64,000 bases of DNA, from the NCBI GenBank assembly GCA_039655645.1, contig CM077346.1, positions 71,199,283 through 71,263,282 of the forward strand, read 5' to 3'. Shown piece by piece: positions 13,097 through 25,106 of this stretch; within the stretch, counting starts at the first letter, position 1; the number at the start of each line of letters is the position of its first letter. A program made the translations under genes and the position numbers. The notes beneath the pieces were generated by a model. It was given only the letters and a program-made list of their open reading frames with translations, ran no database searches and was not told where the DNA came from. Origin of the DNA: Ammopiptanthus mongolicus. Lineage: Eukaryota > Streptophyta > Magnoliopsida > Fabales > Fabaceae.

Positions 13097-16000
13097 ATCT
13101 TCCACTAGCACTAGCGCCAACCAGGCATCAATCTTACACTCATCGATCTAGTGTGAGTGTCATGCTACTACTGATCAAGAGACTCCATTAGTGAATTGTT
13201 TAGTGTTGTCATTCCACACATCTTCACGTCTTCTCTATCGATCATCTATCGAATGAGATGGAAGCTCCTAAGTATATGTCCGGATCACTGGTGAGATCAA
13301 GTTTCCTTTGCTTACGCGATTACTGCACCATCATCGCATTGAGATCAATGGAGTTCGCAAAAGTTAGGAACTATGCCTAGTTCATAAATGAACTTTCCAA
13401 TCCAAACGGCCTCTAAATTTGCATTTGAGACAACTATATACTCGACCTCTGTGATAAAATAAGCAATTGTCTTATGTTTGAAACCTTTTCAAGCTCACAG
13501 TGCCACCATTTAGGCAAAACACAAATCCAGACTGCGATTTGGATTCATCTTTATCGGTTTGGAAACAGCGTCGATGTAACACATTACAAAGACCTCTTCC
13601 TCACTTTAATTTTTCAAGAATGTATCTTCAGTTCTTACCATGTACTTAAGAATGTTCTTGACTACAGTTCAGTGACCTTCACTGAAATCAATTCGGCACC
13701 TTCCTGTCATGCTCAAAGCATACAGGATAACAAGTCTAGTACATAGAATCATGCATATTTAAAGTGCTTGAGCACTTTGTCAGCATATGTATTCGGAATA
13801 AGGTTGAGCATCCTCAGCGATCTATCTCTATAGATCTTAAGTCCTAACACTTAGGAGGTCTCGCCTTGGTCCTTCACCGAGAAACATTTCCCTAACCATG
13901 TTTTTACATTTTGTATTGTCGGGATATCATTTCCGTTAAGCAATATGTCATCCATATACAATATGAGAAATACAACTCCCACTAACCTTCTTGTACACAT
14001 AAGGTTCATCCTCGTTCTTGATTAGTCCAAACTGTCTTACAGCTTCATCAAAACAAAGATTCCAACTTCTGCAAGCTTGCTTTAATCCATAAATGGATCT
14101 CTGCAATTTACACACCTTTCCAACATCCTTTGGATCGAAAAAAACCTCGGGTTGTATCATGTACACATCCTCGAGAGGTTTCCCGTTAAGGAATGCAGTC
14201 TTGACATCCATCTTCTAGATTTCATAATCGTAATATGCAGCAATAGCAAGTAGAATCCAACAGATTTAAGCATTTCAACATGGGGAGAAGGTCTCTTCAT
14301 AGTTTACAGCATAAATTTGTTTGAAACCTTTCGCGACCAGTCACGCCTTAAAGGTATTTACCTTACCATCCATGTCAATCTTCTTCTTGGAGACCCACTT
14401 GCACCCTATGGGTTTTATCCCTTCAGGTGGCTCAAACAAGGTCCAAACCTGGTTAGAGTACATGGACTCCATCTCAGATCCGTTGGCCTCAAGCCACTTC
14501 TCAGATTATGGGCCAATTACGGCCTCCTGGTAGGTTACAGGCTCATCTTGATCCTTGAGAAGCACATCACCTTCGTGAGTCACGAAAAGTCTATATCTTT
14601 CAGGTTGGTGGCATGACCCGTTAGATCTACGCATACTTGTGTTACTTGAACCAGTGATTGAACTACAACATCTTGTAGAACCAGTTCTTGTTCCATTATA
14701 AGCGGATAAGTACTTTGTGGCACTTGGATCTCTCCAAGTTCTACATTCCTCCCACTGTCTCTTTTGGAGATGTATTCCTTCTCAAGGAACACTCCAGCCC
14801 TAGCGACAAACACTTTGTCCTTGAAAGGGTTGTAGAAATAGTATCATTTTGTTTCCATAGGATATCCCACAAAAGTACATTTATCTGATTTGGGTCCAAG
14901 TTTATCTGAAATCAAATAAACCTGACAAGCCAAATCTTCATAAATGACATACTGGTCCTTCGGGCCATCTGTATCATATAAGGTGTCATTTCAACCGCTT
15001 TAGATGGAACACATTTAATGGTAAGAAACAGTTGTAAGTAAAACATATCTTCAGAAAGAGTGATAGAGTTCTGACTGACTCATCATAGATCGGACCATGA
15101 CTAGCAGGGTATGACTAAGATAGTCATCAAGCTCGTGGCCTTAGTATTCATCACTATGATCTGATCATATGACCTTAATACTCTTGCTTAGTTTATTCTC
15201 CACTTCATTCTTGAATTCTTTGAACCTTTCGAAGATTTCTGACTTGTGTCATACACAAATTCATGTCTATTGAAGTCATTAGTAAATGCGATGAAGTACG
15301 GAAACCTACCTTTTAGCAGACTTGTTTAGAGGCCCTCATACATCAATATGCATCATGCTATAAGATCACCAGCCCTCTCACCTTACTGGTGAATGGGGCT
15401 TAGTCATATTTCCCAACAAGGAAGATTCACAGATCTCAAACGATTCACAATCGGAAGAGTCCAAGAGTCCATTTTAGTGGAGCTTGGAAATGCGTTTCTT
15501 ACTTATATGGTCTAAAAGATATTGCTAAAGGCATAGGAGGTCCAAATCACTTGGTTTGACCCTATTCGCATTTATGTCATAGATGGCCATATCGAGATCA
15601 AGGACACCAAGTCCATATCTTATATGAACACTAGTATAGAAAACATCGGTTGAATAAATGGAACAACAATTATCCTTTTATTGCAACTCAAAATCCTTTC
15701 TTGTCTATACAAGAAATGGAAGTCATGTTTCTATTACCAGCTGGAACAAAATAACAATTATTTATTTCCATCAAGGTCCATAAGGCAAGTTCAAACTCCT
15801 ATAGTCAATGTAGCAACATTTGCTCAATTTCCACTCATACGTCGACCTTTGCCTTTAGTCAACGTCCTACTCCCTTTGATCCTTCACATTAATGTGAGAT
15901 CCACATGCGGTATTAAATACCCATGATTTTGAAGAAGGTTGACATCTACAACACAATGCTCCAAGAGGAAGTCATACTTCCTTTCTTCTTCTTATACTCT

Positions 16001-16440
16001 TTCTGGTACCTATAGCAGTTTTCCAATGTATGGTCAAACCGCAATGAAAACAATTGTCTTCCTTTGCAACCCTGCTTATCAACTTCAAGACAAAAGTACT
16101 GGGCGTTGAACTCGTTCTAGCCCTTGTTCTTCTCCTCGTTTGGCAATTTTAAGACTTTATCTTTCTAGACTATCACAATAGTTTACCCTTTTCTACTGTA
16201 GAGACTCTGCTCGACAGTTCTCTAGTTGCTTGCAATCTCTGGCAGAGGTCTGTTAGAATCATTCATAATGAATTAACTATAATTATCCGGCAACAATTGC
16301 ATGATCATATCACTGGCCAACATTTGGCCTAAAGGAAAGCCCAGTTTATCAAATTCTCAATGTACTCAATAGTATGAAGCACATGATAAATGTCAGGTTT
16401 CCCTTGTGCCAGTTCGCAACTAAAAAAGGGTCAAGAAGCC
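13097..16440 (-). pseudogene. Decayed copia gag-pol
   Basis: Minus-strand copia polyprotein. The clearest block is reverse transcriptase at 14211-13948, containing MDVKTAFLNG, a IYGLKQA motif and a frame that runs toward the catalytic box. A second open piece, 14813-14580, resembles the integrase C-terminal linker (GVFLEKEYISK). Further right, the sequence to about 16437 has gag/integrase character only in fragments, with many stops and frameshifts. It cannot encode a working polyprotein. Confidence 0.75.
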
Positions 16441-17007
16441 TCTATATCACTCACATCGCTCAACATGTTTCATTGCAGGCCCAATAACTACATTTATGAT
16501 CATCCTATTACGGATGACATTTGATAGCATTAAAGCCTACAACTCCACATGTAGGATCGTAATGACTTCAATCGAAGGACTACTTCACTATGGTCGCCAT
16601 GAGAATCGCTTATGACACTTACATAACTATTATGCAGCGTTCTCATAGTGGATCAATCTAGTACAAATATTACTCCTAATATTTGCACCTGTTCGCATAT
16701 CCATGACCTGTAAGATATGGTCATTAGTCTACTCACACAATAGTCCCCTATGTATTATTGTTGTCCTGATTAACAATAATACTCAACTACGGATATTTTA
16801 AGAACAACGTTCTATAGTTTAATCGGATCTCACGATGAAGTCACATTTGATGTTTCATTAAACGAACTGCCTATTCTAAGTTTATTATGCTATATACCAA
16901 TAACATAATAAATTAATGCCTTATTCATATATCAAATATATGATCAAAGTCATGATGCAAATGATGATCTATTCCAAATAGATTGGCCACTAGGGCTTAC
17001 ACTAATA
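16441..17007 (-). repeat. Truncated copia LTR (right, 5')
   Basis: Corresponds to 12512-13096 of the left LTR, starting at TCTATATCACTCACATC. The other ~840 bp of the LTR and the primer-binding site are gone, so the internal region joins the LTR in its middle. Its outer end, TTACACTAATA, is intact enough to be followed by the GTTTT target duplication. Confidence 0.8.
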
Positions 17008-17012
17008 GTTTT

Positions 17013-17525
17013 TTTTATGCAACAGTTTCTTGGCATTCAATAACCTTTTTCATTTTTCTTGTTTCTTGCACCAGATACTTCTCCTCTTTCTTCTCCCTTC
17101 AAAGCTTGTCCGGGGAGAGGAGAGGGAGAGGTTAGCAACTGAAGTAGGATAAACTTTCTCATAAGATGGGGGTTGAATTGCAAGAAGTTAAAAACCTTGA
17201 TAATCTGAAAAATTCTTCTAAATCATTTCTCCAGTTTGCACTTGGAGTTTAAAAGGTAGCTTTAGAGACTCAAAAGGTCAGCTTTGATTAATTGCTAAAA
17301 ATTATCGTTCTAAAATATCTCAGAAATTTCCCTTTAGAAGGTGTTTCACTATAACAAAAAGATTTCTTAATTTGTGATAAAGATTGAAATCAACCTTCAG
17401 TTTTGAAACGAAATGATGAATGTCACGATCGGGATCGCGACGGGTGGGACGAGAAATTTAATTTTGTTTTTGGAAAAAGAAAAAGGGGGCCACCACCAAT
17501 TTTATTTAAATTGGAAAAAACTTTT
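17013..17525. other. Spacer without recognised gene
   Basis: No coding signal. From about 17422 the words TGTCACGATCGGGATCGCGACGG look like the start of another plant LTR, but no end or second copy is visible, so this is not called as an element. Confidence 0.4.
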
Positions 17526-17738
17526 TGTTGGAATATTGGAATATAGCTTTAGGGTATTATTTTTTAATTATTTGTAGATTGTATAACAATTAGGACAAAT
17601 ATGGCAATTAGGACAAATTATTCAGTTTCCTTATTTCAATAGTATTATTATGAAAGTAATTAAAGCACTCTATTTATATATCGTGAGAAACCTTGTAAAA
17701 TTGATTATTAGAAAATAATATTAAGGTATTCTCTTTCA
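17526..17738 (+). mobile_element. 5' LTR of copia element B (213 bp)
   Basis: Starts TGTTGGAATATTGG and ends ATTCTCTTTCA, followed after three bases by a primer-binding site. Small LTRs of this size and the TGTTGG start are common in copia elements. No 3' LTR partner is found; the element is cut off after gag near 22706. Confidence 0.75.
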
Positions 17739-17741
17739 ACT

Positions 17742-17753
17742 TGGTATTAGAGC
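17742..17753 (+). other. Primer-binding site, copia B
   Basis: TGGTATTAGAGC, one base off the usual plant TGGTATCAGAGC that pairs with initiator methionine tRNA. Its position right after the LTR fixes the element orientation as +. Confidence 0.8.
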
Positions 17754-18195
17754 TCCTGATTTGAGAGACTCTGCTTCCGCATTCAACCCTAGTTTGCCTT
17801 CATTGTGGCTCATTCCTTTCCTATTCTTTGCGCCTTCATTGCGCACACTCGTCTTCACCGCTGCTAACCATCGCCATTTCTCACACCAACAACCATAGTT
17901 GTAAATTTTAAAGGGCCAGTGGTCCGATATAACAGTTTGTCTGGAGTTAGTCATCTGATCAAGTCCTTGAGTCATCTAATAGGTCACCCGAACCGTCTAA
18001 TGGTTACTCAAGCAGTCTGATATCTCTAATTGTCTGACCTATCTCTCCACGCGTCTGATCCTCTAGTCCTCTGGTGACTTCTCTAGTCATCTAATGGGTA
18101 CTCGAGGTGTTTGGTGTCTCTAATCATCTGACCTGTCTCCATGCATATGATCCTCCAATCCTTTGGTGGTTTCTCCAGATGTTTGGTGTTCTTTA
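17754..18195 (+). repeat. Copia B leader with degenerate short repeats
   Basis: Untranslated leader. From about 17945 it is made of imperfect repeats of TCTGAT/TCTAATGG and TCTCTAGTC words at 20-30 base intervals (for example TCATCTAATAGG and TCATCTAATGGG). No ORF. It is interrupted at 18196 by a MITE and continues to gag at 18986. Confidence 0.45.
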
Positions 18196-18915
18196 GAGCC
18201 TGTTTGGTAAAACTAGCGGATAATGGATAAGCTAGCTGATAGCGGATGATCTTATAGTGTATAGCGGATGAGGTAGCCGATAGCGGATATAGGATAAGTT
18301 AGCTTATTGGTGTGGAAGTGTTTGGTAAAACTAGTTGATAAATATAAAATGACATAAAAGGACATGTGTTTAAACCTTTTTACATAAATGTTGTTTATAT
18401 ATAAAAAAAATTGCATATACTTTAGTATTATAAATGTTGAACGTAACTATTATATAAAAAAAATGTTGATTATTATATAAATGATAATGTTACCTGTTTA
18501 TAATACGTTATATTATCATATAAAATTATATTATTATATATATGTTATATTATCAAATAAATGTTGTACTAAAATAATACGTTATATTTTATTATAATAC
18601 GTTATAACAAAATATTTATAAATTGAAGAGGGTAAAGGTGGAATTAAAATATTTATAATACGTTATATTATCATAAAACATTTTATTATAAATTGAAGAG
18701 GGTTAATGTGGAATTAAAATAAAATAATAAGGGTACAATAGAGGAAAAAAATCATTCGCTATCAGTTATAAGTTCAAACGTTACTTGAAGTAGCGTTTGG
18801 AAAAAAAGCTATAAGCTCGTAAAAAGATGCTAATCGCTAATGACAAATGCGCTTATCAAATAAGGCTACTAATCCATCCGCATAAGCAAGCGGATGAGAC
18901 TTGCCAAGCAGGCTC
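18196..18915. mobile_element. hAT-like MITE, 720 bp
   Basis: Terminal inverted repeats GAGCCTGTTTGGTAA at the left and TTGCCAAGCAGGCTC at the right match at 13 of 15 positions. The interior is AT-rich, with GCGGATGA/TAGCGGAT words near the left end and complementary words near the right end. No ORF. A clean 8-bp target duplication is not visible (CTTTAG on the left, TTAGTC on the right), so the superfamily assignment rests on the termini. Confidence 0.7.
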
Positions 18916-18985
18916 TTAGTCATCTTATCCAACTTAGCCAAACACCTCACAGTAAATCCCAAATAGTATCTCACCTTTTATCACC

Positions 18986-19177
18986 ATGTCAGATGATGAG
19001 ACTACGCACACTTCCATCACCACCCAGACCACCTAAAACACCAACCTCTCCATTACCATGCATTTTACATCCAATGACCTGCCCATCTTACATCCTACCT
19101 ATCATCTTTCTGAAAATAACTATTTGCAATGGCCCCAACTTATTCGTACCATCCTTAAAGGTCGTCGGAAGTTGAAC
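18986..19177 (+). pseudogene. Copia B gag, N-terminal fragment
   Basis: From an ATG in good context the reading frame gives MSDDETTHTS, one stop, then a copia gag N-terminal domain with NNYLQWPQLIRT and LKGRRKLN. This is the standard start of the capsid-like gag of many plant copia elements. The frame ends abruptly at LN because a gypsy LTR is inserted. The rest of gag resumes at 22374. Confidence 0.7.
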
Positions 19178-22100
19178 TGTAACACCCCGATTTTCATGCT
19201 TTATAAGAACAGTAAACTGTGTAAATGAGTTTATATTTTTATCTGAGGTTTAGAAAAATAAATAAAATAAAATAAGACCATAGTCACGTTCTACATTATC
19301 GTAGGGAGTTACGGTTAAATTTTGGGTCAAAACTCAGACGGAGCCCGGTCTGTCTTTTTCACTGATAGTATGATTTTACTGCTCAGACGACCTAATTTTG
19401 ACTCGTGAACGAAACAGTTAGTCTTAGAATTGAATTTCCTACAATTTTGCTAAAATTGGTTATTAGCACTAAAAAGCGGAATAATATAAGTTATTCGGGC
19501 GAAATCTCAAACCGGGTGACGAACGGAGCTGGATAGGGATTTACCAGGACCCGCTAACGGATAATCTTGAAGTCATATCAGGTCGCATCACTCAAGAAAG
19601 CGTGCTAGTGTCATGATGACGTTAGAAAATATCTGGACGTGAAAAGACCAAAATACCACTAACCTTTTTCATAATTACTATTTAACCTTATGTGAAAAGA
19701 CCATTTTGCTTCTTAAGTGAATTTTTTTGGACACCATTGCCCTCCACTTCATCTCACACGCCCCTCCCTTCATCAAACTCATCATTCACTTCTTCTTCTT
19801 CTAACACATATTTCCTCACACTTTCTCACATTTTCTCTTCATTTTCCTTAAGAAACTTCATGCGATTTTATGAAACAAGTTGATAAACTTGATCATCTTC
19901 ATCTTCTAAGAGGTATGAAATCTTCCTTTGATCTCTCAATCTTCATTTTCTTCCATTGAAACTTCATTTTCAAGCTATGTTTAAGTTTGAAGCTTAAACT
20001 TCATAAAACCATGAAAAATTGTAGAAAAATCCTTTTAATGTCAAACTAATTTCTATAAGCTATTTTCATTGCCCTCTTTCATAACCCAAGAGCTTGTAAC
20101 CAAAAGAGTTCACTAACCCATATGGGTAAGATGAGGCCGAAATCTATAGGTTGAGAAAGCTTGAGTTTTTTATTCAAGTTTTGAGTAATGAGATTTGTTT
20201 TAGTGTTAGGTATACCTAAGGATCATCCATCCAAGAGATAGGAAATTTTAGACATTTCTAGCTAATTTTTGAGCCATATGGCCAAACCCTAAGTCTAAGG
20301 GAATAGGAAAATTTTGTGTTGTTAATGTTGATGTTTGATTGGATTGCGTGATTGTAGTTGGTGTTGAGTTTTCGGGCGAGTAATCAGGAGATTTACGAAC
20401 CAGTCGGACGACTTTTCATCTAGAGGATTGCTTAAAAAAGGTATGGGGAGATCACACCAAAATTGGTGGAAGGTGAAAATGGTTTGTTTATGATTGTTTG
20501 GGTGAAACTCTTTTGCTTGGGTTCACTACTTTATTTGTGAAGTTCTCTTTGAGAACAAGATTGTAATAATGGTTCTATGCTTATAATGTGTTTATGATGA
20601 GGTATACTTGGATGGAAAAATATTTTTATGTATGTTAAAAACCATACTTTGATCTCTAGATCAAGTAAGGATTTTTATGCTTGATTATGATTGAATGATG
20701 CATGATTATTGTTCATCATTATATTATGAGCTTTTGAGCTATTACTTGACAAGTTGGTGAAGCAAAATCTTCACATCCCATGTAAGGGAGCATTCGGCCT
20801 TGACCTTAAGGAAAAGGAAGAATATGAGTTGTTCTTGAACATTCAATGTGTTGGGAAAGTTAGAAAATGTTTTAGTAACTTATATTTCAAAACAAAATAA
20901 GAAGTGATTTTGATCCAAAGATCAAGTAGAGTTTCAACCTTCAAGTGTTTTTATTAAAGTGAAACTGTATTTTTTACTTTAGTCATACTTTATCCAATTA
21001 ACTAAGTGTTTTAAAAGTAATATGAAGTTACCTTAGGTTTTAATGGGATCTCACATTCATTTTCAAACTAAGTTAACATTCAATCGTATAAAGAGGACCT
21101 TGTCTTCAAGTTTGAACTAATTAAATCATAGTTTGAAAATTAAATGAAATTCCATTTTATTTTACACTAGCTTAGATCATGGTTTTACACTAAGTTAGTA
21201 AGGAAAAACCCTTTTCAACTTAGTTAAGATGCTTTACTTTAAGCAAGTAACAAAGTTATTTCAAATCAAATGAGTTTTCAATTAAAAAGGTTTTGGTTTA
21301 CAAAGTCTCAAATCGAGAGTTTTCAACTCAAAATCATAAGGTTTTACGCATGAAAACCTAAGTTAAGTAATTAATTTAGAGCTAAAGAAATGAGATAATT
21401 AAGTATAGTATATGGTGGAACAAGACCATGCACTATACCATTGATGATTTAGTTCATCAATGACTTCATAAGATTTAAGTGAATCAATCCTTATTTCATT
21501 ATTTGAAATCCAAGGAATTAATATCTTAGAAAGGAATAAAGAATTATCTAAACTACTTCTCCGATATCCTCGACTAGACGTCGTACTTTTCATGTTTGGT
21601 GTAGAGTGTTTCCGTAAAGTCAGATACGTGCACATTACGAATGTTGTAGCATCTTGCCCTAGGCTGGCGTACGCGGAACATGTCCTCCCATTCACTCTCT
21701 TCGATGTTTTGTTAGCTCCATGGAGTAGGGGTCAAAGTTTTACCCTTGTGGCATGACATTGAGTCATGTACATTGCATTGCATTGCATGGTTGTTAATGA
21801 TTACATTTACTTGTTGTACATCACTATTCTGTTTTCGAGGATGCCTTATATTATGTTGCTAATTGATTAACATTATATATTGAGATTTATGGTTTGCATG
21901 TTAAGTATGTTATTACTTGGTGCGTCGTCCCGCTTTTACTTCTGCTATTTTGCTGTGTTGATGATTGAGAATCTCACCCATAACTGTATATCTTCTCTGC
22001 TGGTATTGCTGCTTCTAATTAAAAAGATGGGTGCGACGACAGTTCAGTTCAACATATACTTTGAGTCCGGAGGGGGACTCCTTTTGCTGTTTAGTTGTCG

Positions 22101-22370
22101 CCAAGCTGTGTCAAGTGTCAGTTGTACCTTTTAGGGAGTTGTGACTCCTAGTACTTAATTATATACTTATTATCAGTTAGGCTTGAACCTATGTTTGTAT
22201 ACAGTATTGTTTCTATTTCTGTACGTAATTATGTATGACTTCTAGAAATGCATGGTGAACCTAAGTTCATTTATTATCACTTACTTTACTAATCCCATTA
22301 TATCATTACAAAAAAAAATCGTATTTTCCGTATTAATATTATTTTCGGCCTTATAATTGTTCGGAATGTG
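19178..22370 (+). mobile_element. Solo gypsy LTR inserted in copia gag
   Basis: About 3.2 kb. It starts TGTAACACCCCGATTTTCATG and its first ~300 bases match the reverse complement of the LTR end at 6071, so it belongs to the Tekay-like LTR family in opposite orientation. The end near 22370 reads GGAATGTGACA. gag sequence lies on both sides, so this is a solo LTR. The 5-bp target duplication is unclear: TGAAC precedes, but TGAC or CTTGG follows depending on the boundary chosen. ORFs inside are chance. Confidence 0.75.
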
Positions 22371-22373
22371 ACA

Positions 22374-22706
22374 CTTGGGAAAGGGTGTTGCATGAACCAC
22401 CTTGAAGGGACGACTCCTAGAAACCATGACGTAGAGTTTGATGAGTGAGATGACGGGGAATTCCCTTCTCATGACATGACTTTGGTTTCTATGAATTCGA
22501 AGGTTAGTAGAAATTGTATGTTCTTGAATATTGCCCGTGACATCTGGGACAACTTTCGCCATACTTATTCCATGAAGCAAGACATAGGCACCTGTTATGA
22601 GCTGAAAACTAAAATCTTTTCCACCAAGAAGAGAACCTTATTAGTTACTGACTACTATGGGATACTCAATGGTTATGGACGGAGCGGGATCAGTATCAAA
22701 ATCTGA
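22374..22706 (+). pseudogene. Copia B gag, second fragment
   Basis: Continuation of the gag at 18986-19177. After several stops the frame gives SRNCMFLNIARDIWDNF, then TYSMKQD and VTDYYG, matching the UBN2/copia-gag helical region. It breaks off near 22706 before the zinc knuckle. No protease or pol follows, so the element was truncated by the sequence to the right. Confidence 0.7.
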
Positions 22707-22812
22707 GAATGGAGTGTGGTAACAATGCTTCCACCTGATCAGCGACGGTGGAGAGTTAGAGGCGCGCAACTGAGGACGGTGGAGAGGTGGAGAGTTAGAA
22801 GCGTTTTGTGCA
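22707..22812. repeat. GA-rich minisatellite-like stretch
   Basis: The words GACGGTGGAGAGTTAGAGGCG and GTGGAGAGTTAGAAGCG lie about 40 bases apart. This is likely part of the same unit as the sequence at 24495-25106, separated by the solo LTR. Confidence 0.4.
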
Positions 22813-22863
22813 TGTGTGCGAGTGAGGGAGAGAAGGCGGCTGAGCACGATGGTCTTCGTGGCT
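22813..22863 (+). repeat. 51-bp direct repeat, left copy
   Basis: From TGTGTGCGAGTGAGGG to CTTCGTGGCT. It matches 24495-24545 at 47 of 51 positions and sits two bases before the solo LTR start. It is far longer than an integrase target duplication. Confidence 0.85.
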
Positions 22864-22865
22864 AG

Positions 22866-24312
22866 TGTTTGGAATTCAGGGAGATAAGTAGTTTAGAACC
22901 CGTTGGCGTAACAAAATTCCATTTTAAGAATCTCAACGAATGAGCATGACCATTGCAATAGGGGTTTACCTTTGAAGCGAAGCTTTACCACGAACACTGT
23001 GAGTGCGTTAGGTAGACTGATTGGTCACGAACAATCACGATCACGACAACACCTTGATCAACCTCGTGACTATACCCACCACGAGAGGAAGAAGATGATG
23101 AAGAACTTTATCACAAAGTGCTGCAAGGTAGCAGCACCTGTACTCAGTCCACGCGAGTAAACCACCGTTGGAGATAGTGTAGTGCTAGCTATCAGGAAAG
23201 GGGAGAGGACGCGACACACACAAGGAGAGTGGCCACCAGGATTAGCAACTCATGTGTAACTCTTGTTATTTCAGTTGTATGCTTAAGTGAGGTGCATAGC
23301 TTTATATAAACTATCACTCAATTACCCTTATCCCTAATATGCTCCTATACACTATAGGTCCATTATTTAATCATTAATTAAATCTCATTTAATTAATCAA
23401 TTATACCACTTTTCCGATCATTTGCTCTATGCGTGTGACCCTGTAGGTTCTTATTAAGTTGGAAATAATATTAAATCCCATTTAATATTATAAACCATGA
23501 GTGGCATCTAACAATACATCATTGCTACCCAATTAATGAGAGTATCAGTGATACGATACAACCTTAACTGTGACCATATATACAGTGTAGCGAATGTCCC
23601 TTCGTCACAATGTCTTAATTGAACACAAGGCATAAACGTATCATCCTTGTTAAGTCCAATTATATGTTTCTCGATCAAGGAGTAGACATGTAATCATTTG
23701 GGCCCAATATCTCATATTATCCTAACTTAGCATGGTCATGCATTTCCACGTCTCACACCATCGAGTGACCATAGAAATTATTCCCGTTATGTGGGAGGGA
23801 CGAATCCTATCTACATCACTCACATCCATCTACATGTTCATTGCAGACCCAATTACTACCTTTATAATTATCCTGTTATAGATAACGTTTGATAGCATTA
23901 AAGCCTACAACTCCTCATGTAGGAATCATAGTGACTTCAAGTTGAAGGACTACTTCATCATGGTCACCATGAGAAACGTTTATGACACTTACATAACTAT
24001 TATGCAACGTTCTCATAATAGGTCAATCCAATATAAATATTCCACCAATATTTATATGTATGTGAAGACATGATATCACATATCCATGACCCGTGAGATG
24101 TGATCATCATGTCACTCACATGATAGTCTTGACGTATTATTATTGTCCTAGTTAATAATAATACTTGACTACGATACTTTAAGAATATCGTTCTATAGTT
24201 TAATGATGTCTGACGATCAAGTCACACTTGATGTTCCATTAAACGAACTGTCTATTCCAAGGACTTTATTATGCTATATATATGTTCATAACAATAACAT
24301 AATAAATGAATG

Positions 24313-24410
<98 letters not shown>

Positions 24411-24487
24411 CCAATATATTTAAATCCAAGTCATGATACAAAATATAAATCTAATAAATAGATTGGCCACTAGGGCTTACACCAATA
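22866..24487 (-). mobile_element. Solo copia LTR (1.6 kb)
   Basis: Same family as 11674-13096: starts TGTTTGGAATTC, shares GTGCTAGCTAT, CCCAATTAATGAG-type blocks and the end CACTAGGGCTTACACCAATA. No internal copia sequence touches it on either side, so it is a solo LTR. It is longer than the 1423-bp relative, partly because of an (AT)n run at 24315-24404. Confidence 0.8.
24315..24404. repeat. (AT)n microsatellite, ~45 units
   Basis: An uninterrupted TA run of about 90 bases inside the solo LTR. The other two family copies have only CATATATCAAATATATG at the same place, so the run expanded in this copy. The long tyrosine/isoleucine ORF read through it is an artefact. Confidence 0.95.
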
Positions 24488-24494
24488 ACCGGTG

Positions 24495-24545
24495 TGTGTG
24501 CGAGTGAGGGAGGGAAGGCGGCTGTGCACGGTGGTCTTCGCGGCT
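24495..24545 (+). repeat. 51-bp direct repeat, right copy
   Basis: Second copy of 22813-22863, starting seven bases after the solo LTR ends. Four substitutions separate the copies. Confidence 0.85.
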
Positions 24546-25106
24546 GGGGGCCGTTCGCGAGAGAGAGGGGAAGAGAAAACATAAGAAAGGAAGAAATAAG
24601 GGTTGTTCGCGATTTAGGGATTTAATACATAGCGACCGAACCAATTCGGTCGCCATGCCTGTCGTAAATAATAAAAACTTTCAACCCGTCGCTTTTTTGG
24701 TCGCTAAATGGCTCCCATTAAGTTTTCATTAATGCTACTTAGCGACTGATTTTTAATGTGGTCGCTAATTGGCTCCCTCTCTTTTTTTTTTTTTCACGTG
24801 CGTTAGCGATCAATCTTGTCTTCAGTCGCAAAATATAATCGTTACAGAGGAAAACGATCGCTATTATCAGTCGCTATGGTGTCAGTCATATTTACTCTTA
24901 AACTTGACAGTTTAGGGACCGATATAGCGTCTGATTGTGTTGTGACCACACATTTCAGTCGCAACATCGGTCGCTAATGTCAAATAATCAACGTTTTCTT
25001 AAACCAACCTGACCAGTCTCTAAATTGGTCACAATGTTTAACAATAGCGACCACCATGTTTTTGTCGCTGATCTTCGATCGCTAAATGTCTATTTTTTTT
25101 GTAGTG
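24546..25106. mobile_element. CACTA-like transposon terminus
   Basis: Subterminal arrays of TAGCGACC / GGTCGCTAA words occur in both orientations at least a dozen times between 24630 and 25085. They end in TATTTTTTTTGTAGTG, the reverse complement of CACTACAAAAAAAATA. This is the classic organisation of an En/Spm (CACTA) element end. No transposase and no opposite terminus are seen, so it is a remnant or non-autonomous element. Confidence 0.75.

Larger units (their letters stand above)
11674..17007 (-). mobile_element. Ty1/copia element, minus strand, 5-bp TSD GTTTT
   Basis: A copia retrotransposon with a full left (3') LTR, a degraded pol, and a right (5') LTR missing its inner two thirds. 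GTTTT precedes it (11669-11673) and follows it (17008-17012), which supports a single insertion with both outer ends preserved. Just inside the left LTR the minus strand reads AGTGGAAGATTG followed by TTGGTG, the usual copia polypurine tract and LTR start. Length is about 5.3 kb, near normal for copia, but reading frames are broken throughout. Confidence 0.85.

Noticed and set aside
13474..14888. Several + strand ORFs of 66-99 codons
   Set aside because: Antisense shadows of the minus-strand copia pol.
17422..17525. Start of a further LTR (TGTCACGATCGGGATCGCGACGG)
   Set aside because: No second terminus, no partner and no internal region visible.
24203..24436. 77-codon ORF of alternating Tyr-Ile
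   Set aside because: It is the (AT)n microsatellite read in frame.
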